From Rothia uropygialis (GTDB taxonomy: Bacteria > Actinomycetota > Actinomycetes > Actinomycetales > Micrococcaceae), in assembly GCF_004137765.1 (NCBI RefSeq), contig NZ_NOIS01000002.1:1-64000 (forward strand): DNA of 64,000 nt, read 5' to 3'. Positions 1 to 9,200 of the stretch are shown here, piece by piece (the first letter of the stretch is position 1; every line of letters starts with the position of its first letter). The notes under the pieces are model-generated. The model saw nothing but the letters and a program-made list of their open reading frames with translations. It ran no database searches and had not been told where the DNA came from. Position numbers and translations under genes: made by a program.

Positions 1-527
1 CGGATGTCGGGCAGCAGCTCCTGGCGCAGGGATTCTGACCAGCCGTTGACGCCCCATTTGGTGGCGGCGTAGACGCCATTGGTGGCGCGGGCGGTGCGTC
101 CGGCGACGGAGGAGATGTTGATCAGGTCGCCGCCACCGTCCTTGAGCTGGTCGAGGAAGACCTCGGTGGCTGTGATCGCGCCCAGCAGGTTGGCCTCGAC
201 CATTGCCCGGTAGTCGGCGTGCTGGGCGGATGAGAAGGGCCCGAGCAGCATGGTCCCGGCGTTGTTGACCAGGACGTCGGCACCTCCCAGTTCGTCCTGC
301 ACGCGCTGAGCGGCTGTCAGGAGGGAGTCGCGGTCGGTGACGTCGGCCTGGATGGCGATGGAGCCGCCTCCGAGTTCGGCGGCGAGGGCCTCGATGCGGT
401 CGGCCCGACGCGCGAGGAGGGCGACCTGGTACCCGCCGGTGGCGAGGGCCCGGGCGGTGGCGGCTCCGATGCCGGAGGATGCGCCGGTGATGACCGCGAC
501 GCGGCTGGTGCTGGACGTGTCGTTCAT
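1..527 (-). CDS. Short-chain dehydrogenase/reductase (SDR), 3' end outside window
   Basis: The reverse strand from the ATG at 527 gives about 175 residues before the window edge. It starts MNDTSSTSRVAVITGASSGIG and carries the classical SDR set: the TGASSGIG dinucleotide-binding turn, the NNAG motif near residue 87, the Ser of NISSVAGR and the catalytic YAATK near residue 152. It is therefore a cytosolic NAD(P)(H)-dependent oxidoreductase; the substrate cannot be told. The C-terminal part, which usually defines substrate specificity, is missing. Family membership is near certain. Confidence 0.93.
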   Translation of the reverse strand, partial: MNDTSSTSRVAVITGASSGIGAATARALATGGYQVALLARRADRIEALAAELGGGSIAIQADVTDRDSLLTAAQRVQDELGGADVLVNNAGTMLLGPFSSAQHADYRAMVEANLLGAITATEVFLDQLKDGGGDLINISSVAGRTARATNGVYAATKWGVNGWSESLRQELLPDI

Positions 528-561
528 GGTGAATGTTTCCTTTTACTCGTTGATTGATGCC

Positions 562-646
562 CGGCAGTGCTGACTGCCGTTGTACGGCCTGCCCTGTCTT
601 CATCCATAGCACCAGTGGTGTGCGTGTGGAGGAAGGCACTGACAGT
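562..646 (-). promoter_or_regulatory. Probable control region of the SDR gene, with two palindromes
   Basis: Reading toward the SDR gene, 646-638 is ACTGTCAGT followed by gCCTTCCT, which resembles the operator shared by eight other promoters in this block. The -10 register is poorer here: TATGGA begins 38 bp downstream instead of 35. A second perfect inverted repeat, CGGCAGTgctgACTGCCG at 562-579, reuses the CAGT/ACTG arms between promoter and start codon. Weak ninth member of the regulon. Confidence 0.4.
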
Positions 647-669
647 TCCCCCTTTCCGGGGAAGAGGTC

Positions 670-1355
670 CTACAGCAGGCCGTTGCTACGCACCCAAGCG
701 TCGACGGCGTCGGCTGCGTCGGATGCTTCCTCACCGCGGATGGCCAGGCCGTTGGCGACGTTGCTGGCGGGCAGGGCGTCGCGGTAGTCCTGGTCGATTC
801 CGGCCATACCGGACACGGCGTACGTGACGAACGGCAGGACGCGCTTTTCCGCCAGGTCGACGGCCTCGATGAAGGTGGACATGATCATCGGGGTGCGGCT
901 GTTCCAGACTGGGCTGCCCAGCAGGACCGTGCTGTAGCCGGTCAAGTCGGGTAGTTCGCCGTCGATCGCCGGGCGCGCGTCGGCGTCCTGCTCACGTACG
1001 TTGCGGGCGACGGTGGGGTCGTAGGCGGCGGGGTAGGGATCGGCGGCGAGGATCTCGAAGGCGTCGCAGTCGATCCGGTCCCGGATGTTCTGCGCGATTA
1101 CCTTCGTGTTGCCGACGTCGAGGTCGCGCCGTCCGCCCTCCCAATAGTTCTCGCCGGGGCGGGAGAAGTAGACGAGCAGCGTCTGCGATCCGGTGGTCGG
1201 TTCTCGGGCGGGTGTCAAGTCCGGGGGTTCCTTTCGGCGTTGGCGTGGCGGTGGGACTCTGCTGAGTGTTGGGTGCGGTGCAGGCGGCAAGGACCCCGAT
1301 CGCCCCCCCCCAGACCAGCGGCTCCGATGAGGGCTCTTCGGGTCGTCTCGGTCAC
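670..1355 (-). CDS. Flavodoxin with Tat-lipoprotein signal, reading frame broken at a 9-G tract
   Basis: The flavodoxin body (read from about 1290 down to 670) has the FMN phosphate-loop region TLLVYFSRPGENYWEGG, then DVGNTKVIAQ, VLLGSPVWNSRTP and a C-terminal helix, as in the Flavodoxin_4 group. A GTG at 1355 overlaps the stop of the MFS gene (GTGA) and encodes MTETTRRALIGAAGLGG, a twin-arginine start. After a run of nine G (1303-1311) a different frame continues AIGVLAACTAPN, a good lipobox (LAAC). Joining signal, lipobox and flavodoxin needs two single-base changes, one in the G run and one before 1210. Without them an internal TTG at 1290 would give a cytosolic flavodoxin. The exported form would carry FMN, which suits Tat. 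Family call is firm; intactness is open. Confidence 0.75.
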
Positions 1356-2767
1356 GGTGTGCGCTGAGGCTTCCTGCTGCGAATCTCGGCGGGGACTATC
1401 AGGGCCAGGGCGGCGAGGACGGCGACGGCGAGCATGACCGCGCCACCGGTGTAGGAGTCGACGACGCGCTGTTGAAGAGTGGCCGCTCCGGCCGCGGCGG
1501 CGGTGAGGACGGCGACGCCCAGGGTGGAGCCGAGCTGGTGGGCGGTGTTCACGAGCCCGGACGCCGCTCCGGCGTCCTCGGTACGAGCCCCGGCGACCCC
1601 TGCGGAGGTGAGGGGGCCGAAGGCCAGGCCCTGGCCGAGGCCGAGCAGGATCAGCGGCCCGACCGCGCCGAGGACGAAGGGCACCTCGGAGGTGATTCGG
1701 CTGATCCAGGCCATGCCGGCCAGGACGAGCGCGAGACCGGCCACGACGAGGGGTGCGTTGCCGAAGCGGCGGGTGAGGCGGGAGACGAGCAGGGATGAGC
1801 CGAACTGGACCAGGCTCATGGGCAGGAACCCGAGGCCGGCCTGCAGCGGGGCCCACCCGTAGACGCCCTGGAAGAACTGGGTGGTGAAGAAGAAAAACGC
1901 GATCATCGTCCCGGCGAACAGCAGCCGCGCGATCGCCGCGCCCGATCTCTCGGCGGAGGCGAAGAGGCGCAGCGGCATGATCGGCTGCTTGGCCCTCCAC
2001 TCGTTGACTACGAACACGGCGAGCATGAGGGCCCCGATCACGATTGGCCAGACGGTCGGCGGGTCGGCCCAGCTGTGTTCGCCGGCGTTGATGATGCCGT
2101 AGACAAGGGCTCCCATGCCGAGGGTGGAGGTAAGCGCGCCGAGCAGGTCGAAGCGGCCCTTGATCGTCTCGAACGCGGGGAGGTGCTTCAGGGCGAGGGC
2201 GATCATGATGGCGGCGATGGGCACGTTGATGAAGAATCCGGCCCGCCACGACACCCACGAGGCTAATGCGCCGCCGACGACGAGGCCGAGGCTCGCGCCT
2301 AGGCCGGCGGTGGTGCCGTAGGCGGCGGTGGCGCGGGTGCGTTCAGGACCGGCGGGGAAGATCGCGGTGATGAGCGCGAGCGACGAGGGCGCGACGATCG
2401 CCGCGCCGATGCCTTGGAAGGCGCGGGCGGCGATGATCCACCCCTCGGTCTGCGCGGTGCCGACGAGGAACGAGGCGACGCCGAAGAGTACGAGGCCGAT
2501 GATGAACACGCGGCGACGGCCGATGATGTCGCCCATCCGCGCGCCGAGAAGGAGCAGCCCGCCGAAGACGAGGGTGTAGGCGTTCTGCGCCCAGGCCAGA
2601 CCGCCCGGCGACAGGTCCAGGCTGGCCTGGATCTGCGGGAGCCCGGTGAAGATGATCGAGTTGTCGAGCACGATCATGAAGTAGGAGACGAGCACAATCG
2701 CGAGGATCACGCCGGTGCGCAGCCCCGTGCTCGGGGCGGCTGCTGTAGGTGTTGCGGTTTTGGCCAT
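1352..2767 (-). CDS. MFS drug exporter, DHA2 (14-helix EmrB/QacA) type
   Basis: 471 residues with many hydrophobic helices. Typical DHA2 features are the first helix VLVSYFMIVLDNSIIFTGLP with its membrane Asp, the loop GARMGDIIGRRRVF (motif A), and helix 5 GASLGLVVGGALASWVSWR (motif C, antiporter signature). It should be a proton-driven exporter in the cytoplasmic membrane; the substrate is unknown. The stop overlaps the GTG of the flavodoxin gene, so the two are co-translated. It is divergent from the aldo/keto reductase at 2898 and shares its upstream region, including the operator at 2821. Confidence 0.9.
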   Translation of the reverse strand: MAKTATPTAAAPSTGLRTGVILAIVLVSYFMIVLDNSIIFTGLPQIQASLDLSPGGLAWAQNAYTLVFGGLLLLGARMGDIIGRRRVFIIGLVLFGVASFLVGTAQTEGWIIAARAFQGIGAAIVAPSSLALITAIFPAGPERTRATAAYGTTAGLGASLGLVVGGALASWVSWRAGFFINVPIAAIMIALALKHLPAFETIKGRFDLLGALTSTLGMGALVYGIINAGEHSWADPPTVWPIVIGALMLAVFVVNEWRAKQPIMPLRLFASAERSGAAIARLLFAGTMIAFFFFTTQFFQGVYGWAPLQAGLGFLPMSLVQFGSSLLVSRLTRRFGNAPLVVAGLALVLAGMAWISRITSEVPFVLGAVGPLILLGLGQGLAFGPLTSAGVAGARTEDAGAASGLVNTAHQLGSTLGVAVLTAAAAGAATLQQRVVDSYTGGAVMLAVAVLAALALIVPAEIRSRKPQRTP

Positions 2768-2820
2768 GCATCCATCTGACCGCGGCTCACACGCGGGCGG
2801 GAGGGTCTGCTCTTGGGTGT

Positions 2821-3953
<1,133 letters not shown>

Positions 3954-3959
3954 TGAAGG

Positions 3960-4838
3960 ATGGATCATCAGGAGGAGGTGACCGACTTCCTGCGCACCCG
4001 CAGGGACCGGATCACACCCGAGCAGGCGGGCATCATCGGCGGCGGACGCCGCCGGGTCCCCGGCCTGCGTCGGGAGGAGTTGGCCATGCTCACCGGCGTG
4101 AGCGTGGAGTACTACGCGCGGATGGAGCGCGGCGACCTGCGGGGCGTGTCCCTGGAGGTCCTCGACGCCTTGGCCCGGGCGTTGCAGCTGGACGAGGCCG
4201 AGACTGACCATCTGGCCGACCTCGCCAGGGCCGCGGGCCCGACGCCGCCGCGGAGTCGGCGCAGCACGCCGGTCGAGCAGCGGGTGAAGCCGCAGCTGCA
4301 GCGATTCCTGGACGCGGTGACCGGCGCGCCGATGTGGGTGCGGGACCGGCGTCTGGACTTCGTGGCCGCCAACCCGCTGGGCCGGGCGCTGTACGCGCCG
4401 ATGCTCGAGGACGCCTCCACTCAGGGCAACACCGCCCGGTTCACGTTCCTCAGCCCCGCGTCCAGGGTGTTCTTCCCCGACTGGGAGGCCAACGCCGATG
4501 ACATGGTCGCCACCCTGCGCACCTATGCTGGGCAGAATCCCCACGACAAGAAGCTCACCGGCCTGATCGGCGAGCTCGTCACCCGGTCCGACGCCTTCCG
4601 GCACCGCTGGTCCAAGCACGACGTGCGCCACCACCGCGCTGGGCTCAAGCGCATCCACCACCCGCTCGTGGGTGACCTCGAACTGTCCTACGAGGCGATG
4701 GAGTTCCCCGCGAACCCCGACTGGTTCATGTTCGCCTTCACCGCCGAGCCGGGATCGCCGACCGAGGAGCGGCTGAAGCTGCTAGGCAGCGTCGCGATCC
4801 CCGACCATCTCGTCCGCAACGACAGCGCCCGGCGCTGA
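3960..4838 (+). CDS. HTH transcriptional regulator with MmyB-like ligand-binding domain (copy 1)
   Basis: 292 residues. The N-terminal third is an XRE-type HTH: the conserved RRRVPGLRREELAMLTGVSVEYYARMERGD includes the recognition helix. The rest, from about residue 105, is the MmyB-like domain with VWVRDRRLDFVAANPLGRALYAPM-type segments, the FFPDWEANADDMVATLR helix and a C-terminal GDLELSYEAMEFP stretch. This family commonly sits beside SDR or reductase genes, and a relative (MmyB) is an activator. Upstream is the shared operator, so autoregulation is likely. It is a close tandem paralogue of the next gene. Confidence 0.9.
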   Translation: MDHQEEVTDFLRTRRDRITPEQAGIIGGGRRRVPGLRREELAMLTGVSVEYYARMERGDLRGVSLEVLDALARALQLDEAETDHLADLARAAGPTPPRSRRSTPVEQRVKPQLQRFLDAVTGAPMWVRDRRLDFVAANPLGRALYAPMLEDASTQGNTARFTFLSPASRVFFPDWEANADDMVATLRTYAGQNPHDKKLTGLIGELVTRSDAFRHRWSKHDVRHHRAGLKRIHHPLVGDLELSYEAMEFPANPDWFMFAFTAEPGSPTEERLKLLGSVAIPDHLVRNDSARR

Positions 4839-4867
4839 CCCGCGACCGCCGCAGAGTCGATCCACCA

Positions 4868-4908
4868 ACTGCCAGTACCTCCCTTGCCGACGTGCCCGAC
4901 CCTACGCT
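4868..4908 (+). promoter_or_regulatory. Regulon promoter C (second MmyB-type regulator), leaderless
   Basis: ACTGCCAGT at 4868-4876 then aCCTCCCT, -10 box TACGCT at 4903-4908, 35-bp register kept. The ATG at 4916 lies 7 nt after the -10 box. Confidence 0.72.
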
Positions 4909-4915
4909 GGCACGC

Positions 4916-5773
4916 ATGGATCATCGAGCCGAGGTCGCAGAGTTCCTGCGCGGCCGCAGGGATCGCATCGCGCCGGAGCAGGTCGGCCTGATCGGCGGCG
5001 GACGCCGCCGGGTGCCGGGCCTGCGCCGCGAGGAAGTGGCCGCCCTGACTCGGGTGAGCGTGGAGTACTACGCCCGGATGGAGCGCGGGGACCTCTCCGG
5101 CGTCTCACCGGAGGTGCTGGACGCCCTGGCCGATGTCCTGTGGCTGGACGAGGCCGAGGCCGCGCACCTGCACGACCTCGCCCGGGCCGCGAGCACTCGT
5201 CCGCCACGGCGCAGGCGCTCCGCGGACCCGTCGGTCCGGCCGAGCCTGCAGCGGCTGCTGGACGCGATCACCGGTGCGCCGGCGTGGATCCGCGACCGCC
5301 GGAGCACGATCGTCGCGACGAACCCGCTCGGCCGCGCCCTGTACGCGCCAATCATCGACGATGCGGCGAATGGGTCGAACACGGCGCGGTTCGTCTTCTT
5401 CAACCCGGCCGCGGAGGAGTTCTTCCCCGACTGGGACCGGGTGGCCGACGAGGTCGTCGCGACGCTGCGCAGCTATGCCGGGCAGTGCCCGCGCGACAAG
5501 GCGCTGACCGATCTGGTCGGGGAGCTGGTGACCCGCAGCGAGGAGTTCTGCACCCGGTGGGGCAGGCACGGCGTCCGCTTCCCCCGCCTCGGCGTCAAGC
5601 GCATCCACCACCCCCTCGTGGGTGACCTCGAGCTGGACTACGAGGCCCTCGACATGCCCGCCGACCCCGACTGGTTCCTGTTTGCCCACACCGCGGAGCC
5701 CGGCAGTTCCACCCACGAGCGGCTCCAGTTGCTGGGCAACCTCGCCGCCTCAGGCCCCGCCGACACCGATTAG
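4916..5773 (+). CDS. HTH transcriptional regulator with MmyB-like ligand-binding domain (copy 2)
   Basis: 285 residues, collinear over its whole length with the upstream regulator: same HTH (GLRREEVAALTRVSVEYYARMERGD), same NPLGRALYAPI segment, same FFPDWDRVADEVVATLRSYAGQ and HHPLVGDLELDYEAL endings. It therefore arose by tandem duplication. The start at 4916 (MDHRAEV) matches the start of copy 1 (MDHQEEV) and is placed right after the leaderless -10 box; the longer upstream reading would run into the promoter. Ligand unknown; fatty-acid-like ligands have been proposed for the family. Confidence 0.9.
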   Translation: MDHRAEVAEFLRGRRDRIAPEQVGLIGGGRRRVPGLRREEVAALTRVSVEYYARMERGDLSGVSPEVLDALADVLWLDEAEAAHLHDLARAASTRPPRRRRSADPSVRPSLQRLLDAITGAPAWIRDRRSTIVATNPLGRALYAPIIDDAANGSNTARFVFFNPAAEEFFPDWDRVADEVVATLRSYAGQCPRDKALTDLVGELVTRSEEFCTRWGRHGVRFPRLGVKRIHHPLVGDLELDYEALDMPADPDWFLFAHTAEPGSSTHERLQLLGNLAASGPADTD

Positions 5774-5810
5774 CACACCCCCTGAGACGGCGAGCGAGGG
5801 GGAGAGGTGA

Positions 5811-5851
5811 ACTGACAGTTCCTCCCTCACCGCCGCCGGCGGATCTAGCGT
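5811..5851 (+). promoter_or_regulatory. Regulon promoter D (reductase-apbE-FMN_bind operon), leaderless
   Basis: ACTGACAGT at 5811-5819 then TCCTCCCT, -10 box TAGCGT at 5846-5851, 35-bp register. ATG 5859 follows after 7 nt. A GGAGG lies inside those 7 nt, too close to act as a normal RBS. Confidence 0.75.
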
Positions 5852-5858
5852 GGAGGTC

Positions 5859-6740
5859 ATGACAACGAATATCGCACTGAACAACGGCGTCGAGATGCCC
5901 GCACTGGGCTTCGGCGTCTTCCAGACACCGCCCGAGGAGACCGTCGCCTCCGTCGCCGAGGCGCTGCGCGTCGGCTACCGGCTGATCGACACCGCCGCGT
6001 CGTACTTCAACGAGCGCGAGGTCGGAGAAGGCATCCGGGCCTCGGGCATCGACCGATCCGAGGTCTTCGTCCAGACCAAGCTGTGGATCTCCGACTACGG
6101 CTACGAGGAGGCCCTGCACGCCTTCGAGAAGTCTGCCGGCAAGCTCGGCGTCGAGCAGATCGACCTGCTCATGCTGCATCAGCCGCTGACTGCCGATTTC
6201 GATAAGACCGTCGGCGCGTACATGGCGCTGGAGAAGCTCCTGGCCGATGGGAAGGTCCGCGCGATCGGCGTCAGCAACTTCATGCCGGACGTGCTGGCTG
6301 ATCTGCTGGAGAAGACCGACGTCGTCCCGGCGGTGAACCAGGTCGAGGGCCACCCGTACTTCTCCCAGCCCGACGTGCAGAAGGCGAATGCTGAGCACGG
6401 CATCGTCACCCAGGCGTGGTCGCCGATTGGCGGGATCACCAGCTACCGCGGCGACTCCAGCCGCTCGACGTTCAACGACCCGGTCATCGGCGAGATCGCC
6501 CAGGCTCACGGCAGGACCCCGGCGCAGGTGATGCTGCGCTGGCATCTGCAGGAGGGCCGCTCGGCGATCCCGAAGTCGGTCAAGCCCGAGCGCATCGCTG
6601 CGAACTTCGACGTCTTCGGCTTCGAGCTCACCGCCGACGAGCTCGCGAAGATCGACGCCCTCGACACCGGGGAGCGCGGCGGCCCGGACCCGGCATCCGT
6701 CACGGTGGAAGCATTCGGCCGCGACATCCCCGAAGCCTGA
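5859..6740 (+). CDS. Aldo/keto reductase, 2,5-diketo-gluconate reductase type
   Basis: 293 residues. AKR5-type barrel: MPALGFGVFQTPPEET at the start, LIDTAASYFNEREVGEGI with catalytic Asp and Tyr, FVQTKLWISDYG with Lys, LLMLHQPL with His, the GVSNFMPDVLADLL signature, and AIPKSVKPERIAANFDVFGFEL for the NADPH phosphate. It likely reduces small carbonyl compounds with NADPH in the cytosol. First gene of a probable three-gene operon with apbE (12-nt gap) and an FMN_bind lipoprotein. It is not closely related to the reductase at 2898, which belongs to another AKR branch. Confidence 0.92.
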   Translation: MTTNIALNNGVEMPALGFGVFQTPPEETVASVAEALRVGYRLIDTAASYFNEREVGEGIRASGIDRSEVFVQTKLWISDYGYEEALHAFEKSAGKLGVEQIDLLMLHQPLTADFDKTVGAYMALEKLLADGKVRAIGVSNFMPDVLADLLEKTDVVPAVNQVEGHPYFSQPDVQKANAEHGIVTQAWSPIGGITSYRGDSSRSTFNDPVIGEIAQAHGRTPAQVMLRWHLQEGRSAIPKSVKPERIAANFDVFGFELTADELAKIDALDTGERGGPDPASVTVEAFGRDIPEA

Positions 6741-6752
6741 GCAATCGGCTCC

Positions 6753-7664
6753 GTGCCGGACGCGGCGATGCCGACGAGCGATACGACCACCCCCGGTGCC
6801 GTGCATCGCTTCGCGGCGATCGGCACCGACTGGCAGATCGACACCAAGCTCACGCTGCCCGACCGGCTGCGGGCCGAGATCGCCGACCTGTGCGAGGACT
6901 TCGACCGGGCGTGGTCCCGGTTCCGCCCGGACTCGCTGGTCACCGAGATCGCGCACGCGCCGGGCGGGGGACGGTTCGCCTTCCCCGACCGCGACGCGGC
7001 GCTGCTCGACCTGTACGACCGTCTCGCCGCGGCGACCGACGGGGCAGTAGATCCGCTGGTCGGGCGCGACCTGGAGCTGCTCGGCTACGACGCCACCTAC
7101 ACTCTGACCCCTGACCATGCAGGCCTGGCCGCCAGGGTCCCGAACTCCTGGGCACGTGACGTCCGACGCGACGGGACCGAGATCGTCACCGCCCGTCCAC
7201 TGGTGATCGACGTCGGAGCGGCCGGCAAGGGACACCTCGTCGACCTCATCGCCCAGCTGCTCCTGGAGGCAGGCATCGACGTCTTCGTGGTCGACGGCAG
7301 CGGCGACCTGCGGCACCGCGGCCCCGAACCGGTCGCTGTCGGGCTGGAGCACCCCACCCTGCCCGGCCGCGTGATCGGCACCTGCCCGCTGCACGACGGC
7401 GCGCTGGGCGCCTCGGCCACCACCCGCCGCGCCTGGGGCGAGGACCTGCACCACGTCCTCGACGGACGCACCGGCAAGCCGGTGACCGACGTCGTCGCGA
7501 CCTGGACCAGGGCCGCCGATGCGGCGACGGCCGACGGGCTGGCGACGGCTCTGTTCGTCGCCGATCCCGACGCACTGTCCTCGTTCGACTTCTCCTGGGT
7601 GCGGATGCTCGCCGACGGCCGCGTCCAGTGGTCCGACGACTTCCCCGGAGAACTGTTCCTCTGA
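6753..7664 (+). CDS. apbE: FAD:protein FMN transferase (ApbE family)
   Basis: 303 residues with the ApbE landmarks in order: MGT-like start (AAIGTDWQI), a region for flavin binding with FDRAWSRFRPDSL, DVGAAGKGHLVD (usual form D-GGIAKGY), VDGSGDL, GASATTRR, HHVLDGRTGKPV and the metal-binding ATADGLATALF. The enzyme moves FMN from FAD to a Thr or Ser of a target protein. The next gene encodes an FMN_bind-type lipoprotein, the natural target. I see no signal peptide here, so it should be cytosolic or act at the membrane face; targets would be flavinylated before or during export. Start may be GTG 6753 or ATG 6768. Confidence 0.9.
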   Translation: MPDAAMPTSDTTTPGAVHRFAAIGTDWQIDTKLTLPDRLRAEIADLCEDFDRAWSRFRPDSLVTEIAHAPGGGRFAFPDRDAALLDLYDRLAAATDGAVDPLVGRDLELLGYDATYTLTPDHAGLAARVPNSWARDVRRDGTEIVTARPLVIDVGAAGKGHLVDLIAQLLLEAGIDVFVVDGSGDLRHRGPEPVAVGLEHPTLPGRVIGTCPLHDGALGASATTRRAWGEDLHHVLDGRTGKPVTDVVATWTRAADAATADGLATALFVADPDALSSFDFSWVRMLADGRVQWSDDFPGELFL

Positions 7665-7698
7665 CCCGCCCAACCCTTCCGACCCGAGGAGACGAACC

Positions 7699-8163
7699 AT
7701 GAAGAGCCATGTCCTGACCCGCGCGGCCGTCGGGGCCGCAGCGACTTTCGCCGCACTGTTGCCGCTGACGGGATGCAGCAGCGGCGAGAACGACAGCGCC
7801 GACGCATCCTCACCACCGTCGTCGAGCAACAGCCCCTCCTCTGACGCACCGAGCACTGACGGCATCGAGTACGAGGACGGGACCTACACGGCGAAGGGCT
7901 TCTACGGCGGCGCGCCCTCGTACATGACCTTCACCGTCACCCTCGACGACGGCCTCATCACCGATGTGGACTCCGAGCTGATGCCGGACAACAACGCCAC
8001 CTCCCGCGGCTACCAGGAGAAGTTCGCCGCGGCGCTTCCCGACGAAGTCGTCGGCAAGAGCGTCGACGACGTGGAGGTCGGCAAGCTCGCCGGCTCCAGC
8101 AGCTGTGGCGACGGCTTCAACGACGCCATGACCAAGATCCGCGAACAGGCATCCGAGCAGTAG
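7699..8163 (+). CDS. FMN_bind-type lipoprotein (copy 1)
   Basis: 154 residues. A Sec signal ends in the lipobox LTGC near residue 27, followed by a Ser/Asp/Pro linker, then one small domain: YEDGTYTAKGFYGGAPSYMTFTVTLDDGLITDV, SRGYQEKFAAALP and VGKLAGSSSCGDGFNDAM. The last segment is where FMN_bind domains carry SGAT-S/T; here it reads GSSSC, so Ser rather than Thr may accept FMN. RBS GAGGAGA at 7685. Third gene of the apbE operon. It is a paralogue of the lipoprotein at 11256-11684. Domain assignment is by pattern; the flavin link is inference. Confidence 0.75.
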   Translation: MKSHVLTRAAVGAAATFAALLPLTGCSSGENDSADASSPPSSSNSPSSDAPSTDGIEYEDGTYTAKGFYGGAPSYMTFTVTLDDGLITDVDSELMPDNNATSRGYQEKFAAALPDEVVGKSVDDVEVGKLAGSSSCGDGFNDAMTKIREQASEQ

Positions 8164-8210
8164 CACCGGAGTCACCGAGGATGCCCCGGACGGCAACCGG
8201 CTATGGGTGT

Positions 8211-8251
8211 ACCAGCAGTTCCTTCTCCACCCCGTCGGGCCCGCATAGCGT
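8211..8251 (+). promoter_or_regulatory. Regulon promoter E (NAD(P)-binding protein), leaderless
   Basis: ACCAGCAGT at 8211-8219 (two differences from the palindrome) then TCCTTCTC, -10 box TAGCGT at 8246-8251 in the same 35-bp register. ATG 8259 follows after 7 nt. Confidence 0.65.
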
Positions 8252-8258
8252 CGTAGGC

Positions 8259-9047
8259 ATGGTTCACGAAGCAGACGCAGACACAACAACCTCGATCGAC
8301 TCGAACGGCGCGGTCCTCATCATCGGGGCCAGCGGCAGCATCGGACGCCACGCCGTCGCCCAGGCGCTCGAGGCGGGCCACGAGACCCGTGCCCTGGTGC
8401 GCCGCGCGGACCAGGACTCCTTGTTTCCCGAAGGCACACGCGTCGTCGTCGGCGACCCGCCCGACCCTGACGTCCTCGCCCACGCCCTCGACCGCGTGAG
8501 CGCCATCGTGTTCACCCAGGGCACCTACAGCGACGCTGACGCTGAGCAGGCCAACTACCGACCCGTCAAGGCCATGCTGGAAGCGCTGAAGGCCCCGGCG
8601 CGGATCGCGATGATGACGGCGCTCGGGGTTACGAAGCCCACGACAGGCCACGACTGGAAGCGACGGGCGGAGCGTCTGGTGCGCGCCAGCGGCCATCCCT
8701 ACACGATCGTGCGCCCCGGCTGGTTCGACTACAACGAGCCCGACGAGCAGCACCTGGTCATGCGGCAGGGCGACACCCACTGGGCCGGGAACGCCTCCGA
8801 CGGCGTGGTCTCCCGCGCCCAGATCGCCCAGGCCCTCATCGCATCCTTGAACTCCGACGCCGCCGACCGCAAGACCTTCGAGCTCGTCGCCGAGAAGGGC
8901 GAGGCGCAGGCGGACCTCGATCCGCTGTTCGCCGGACTGCAGCCCGACGTCGAGCTGGACGGCCCACTGGATCGGGACAACCTGCCCCTGGACGCTGAGC
9001 CCCAGGACTTCCTGGCCGACCTCGACACGGTTCGCGGCCGCTTCTGA
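8259..9047 (+). CDS. NAD(P)-binding atypical SDR (NmrA/SDR_a5-like)
   Basis: 262 residues. The N-terminal Rossmann motif is VLIIGASGSIGRHAVAQAL, followed by ALVRRADQ, VVGDPPDPDVLAHAL, and MMTALGVTKPTTGHDWKRRAERLVRASG, with TIVRPGWFDYNEP typical of SDRs that bind substrate or act as redox sensors. The YxxxK motif is replaced by HDWKRRAE, as in many members. Start 8259 is set by the leaderless promoter 7 nt upstream; a longer reading would cross that promoter. It may head an operon with the 30-residue membrane protein and the reductase that follow. Confidence 0.88.
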   Translation: MVHEADADTTTSIDSNGAVLIIGASGSIGRHAVAQALEAGHETRALVRRADQDSLFPEGTRVVVGDPPDPDVLAHALDRVSAIVFTQGTYSDADAEQANYRPVKAMLEALKAPARIAMMTALGVTKPTTGHDWKRRAERLVRASGHPYTIVRPGWFDYNEPDEQHLVMRQGDTHWAGNASDGVVSRAQIAQALIASLNSDAADRKTFELVAEKGEAQADLDPLFAGLQPDVELDGPLDRDNLPLDAEPQDFLADLDTVRGRF

Positions 9048-9107
9048 CCCCACCCCGTTCGTCCCCTTCGGGGCCGCCGATCGATCCGACGACCCCCGAG
9101 GAGGACC

Positions 9108-9200
9108 GTGAGCACCAAGCTCAAGCTGTCCGCGCTAATCGCCATCGCCGTACTGGTAATGGCAGCGTTGATCATTGTCGACGTCTGGCAGGCGTCGTGA
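9108..9200 (+). CDS. 30-residue single-pass membrane protein upstream of the reductase
   Basis: GTG 9108 has a strong RBS (GAGGAG at 9099-9104) and opens a 30-codon frame: a basic start (MSTKLKLS) followed by one hydrophobic helix, ALIAIAVLVMAALIIVDVW. Its TGA overlaps the GTG of the next gene (GTGA, 9197-9200), so the two are translationally coupled. This arrangement supports a real small subunit, perhaps stabilising the membrane flavoprotein. No family recognised. Confidence 0.7.
   Translation: MSTKLKLSALIAIAVLVMAALIIVDVWQAS

Noticed and set aside
638-676. Plus-strand reading of the 638 palindrome as a promoter
   Set aside because: The TCCCCCTTT part fits, but the -10-like TACAGC is at 33 bp and no plus-strand gene follows.
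5595-7865. Reverse open frame of 756 codons opposite the second reductase and apbE
   Set aside because: Shadow of GC-rich codons; the forward genes have complete catalytic motifs.
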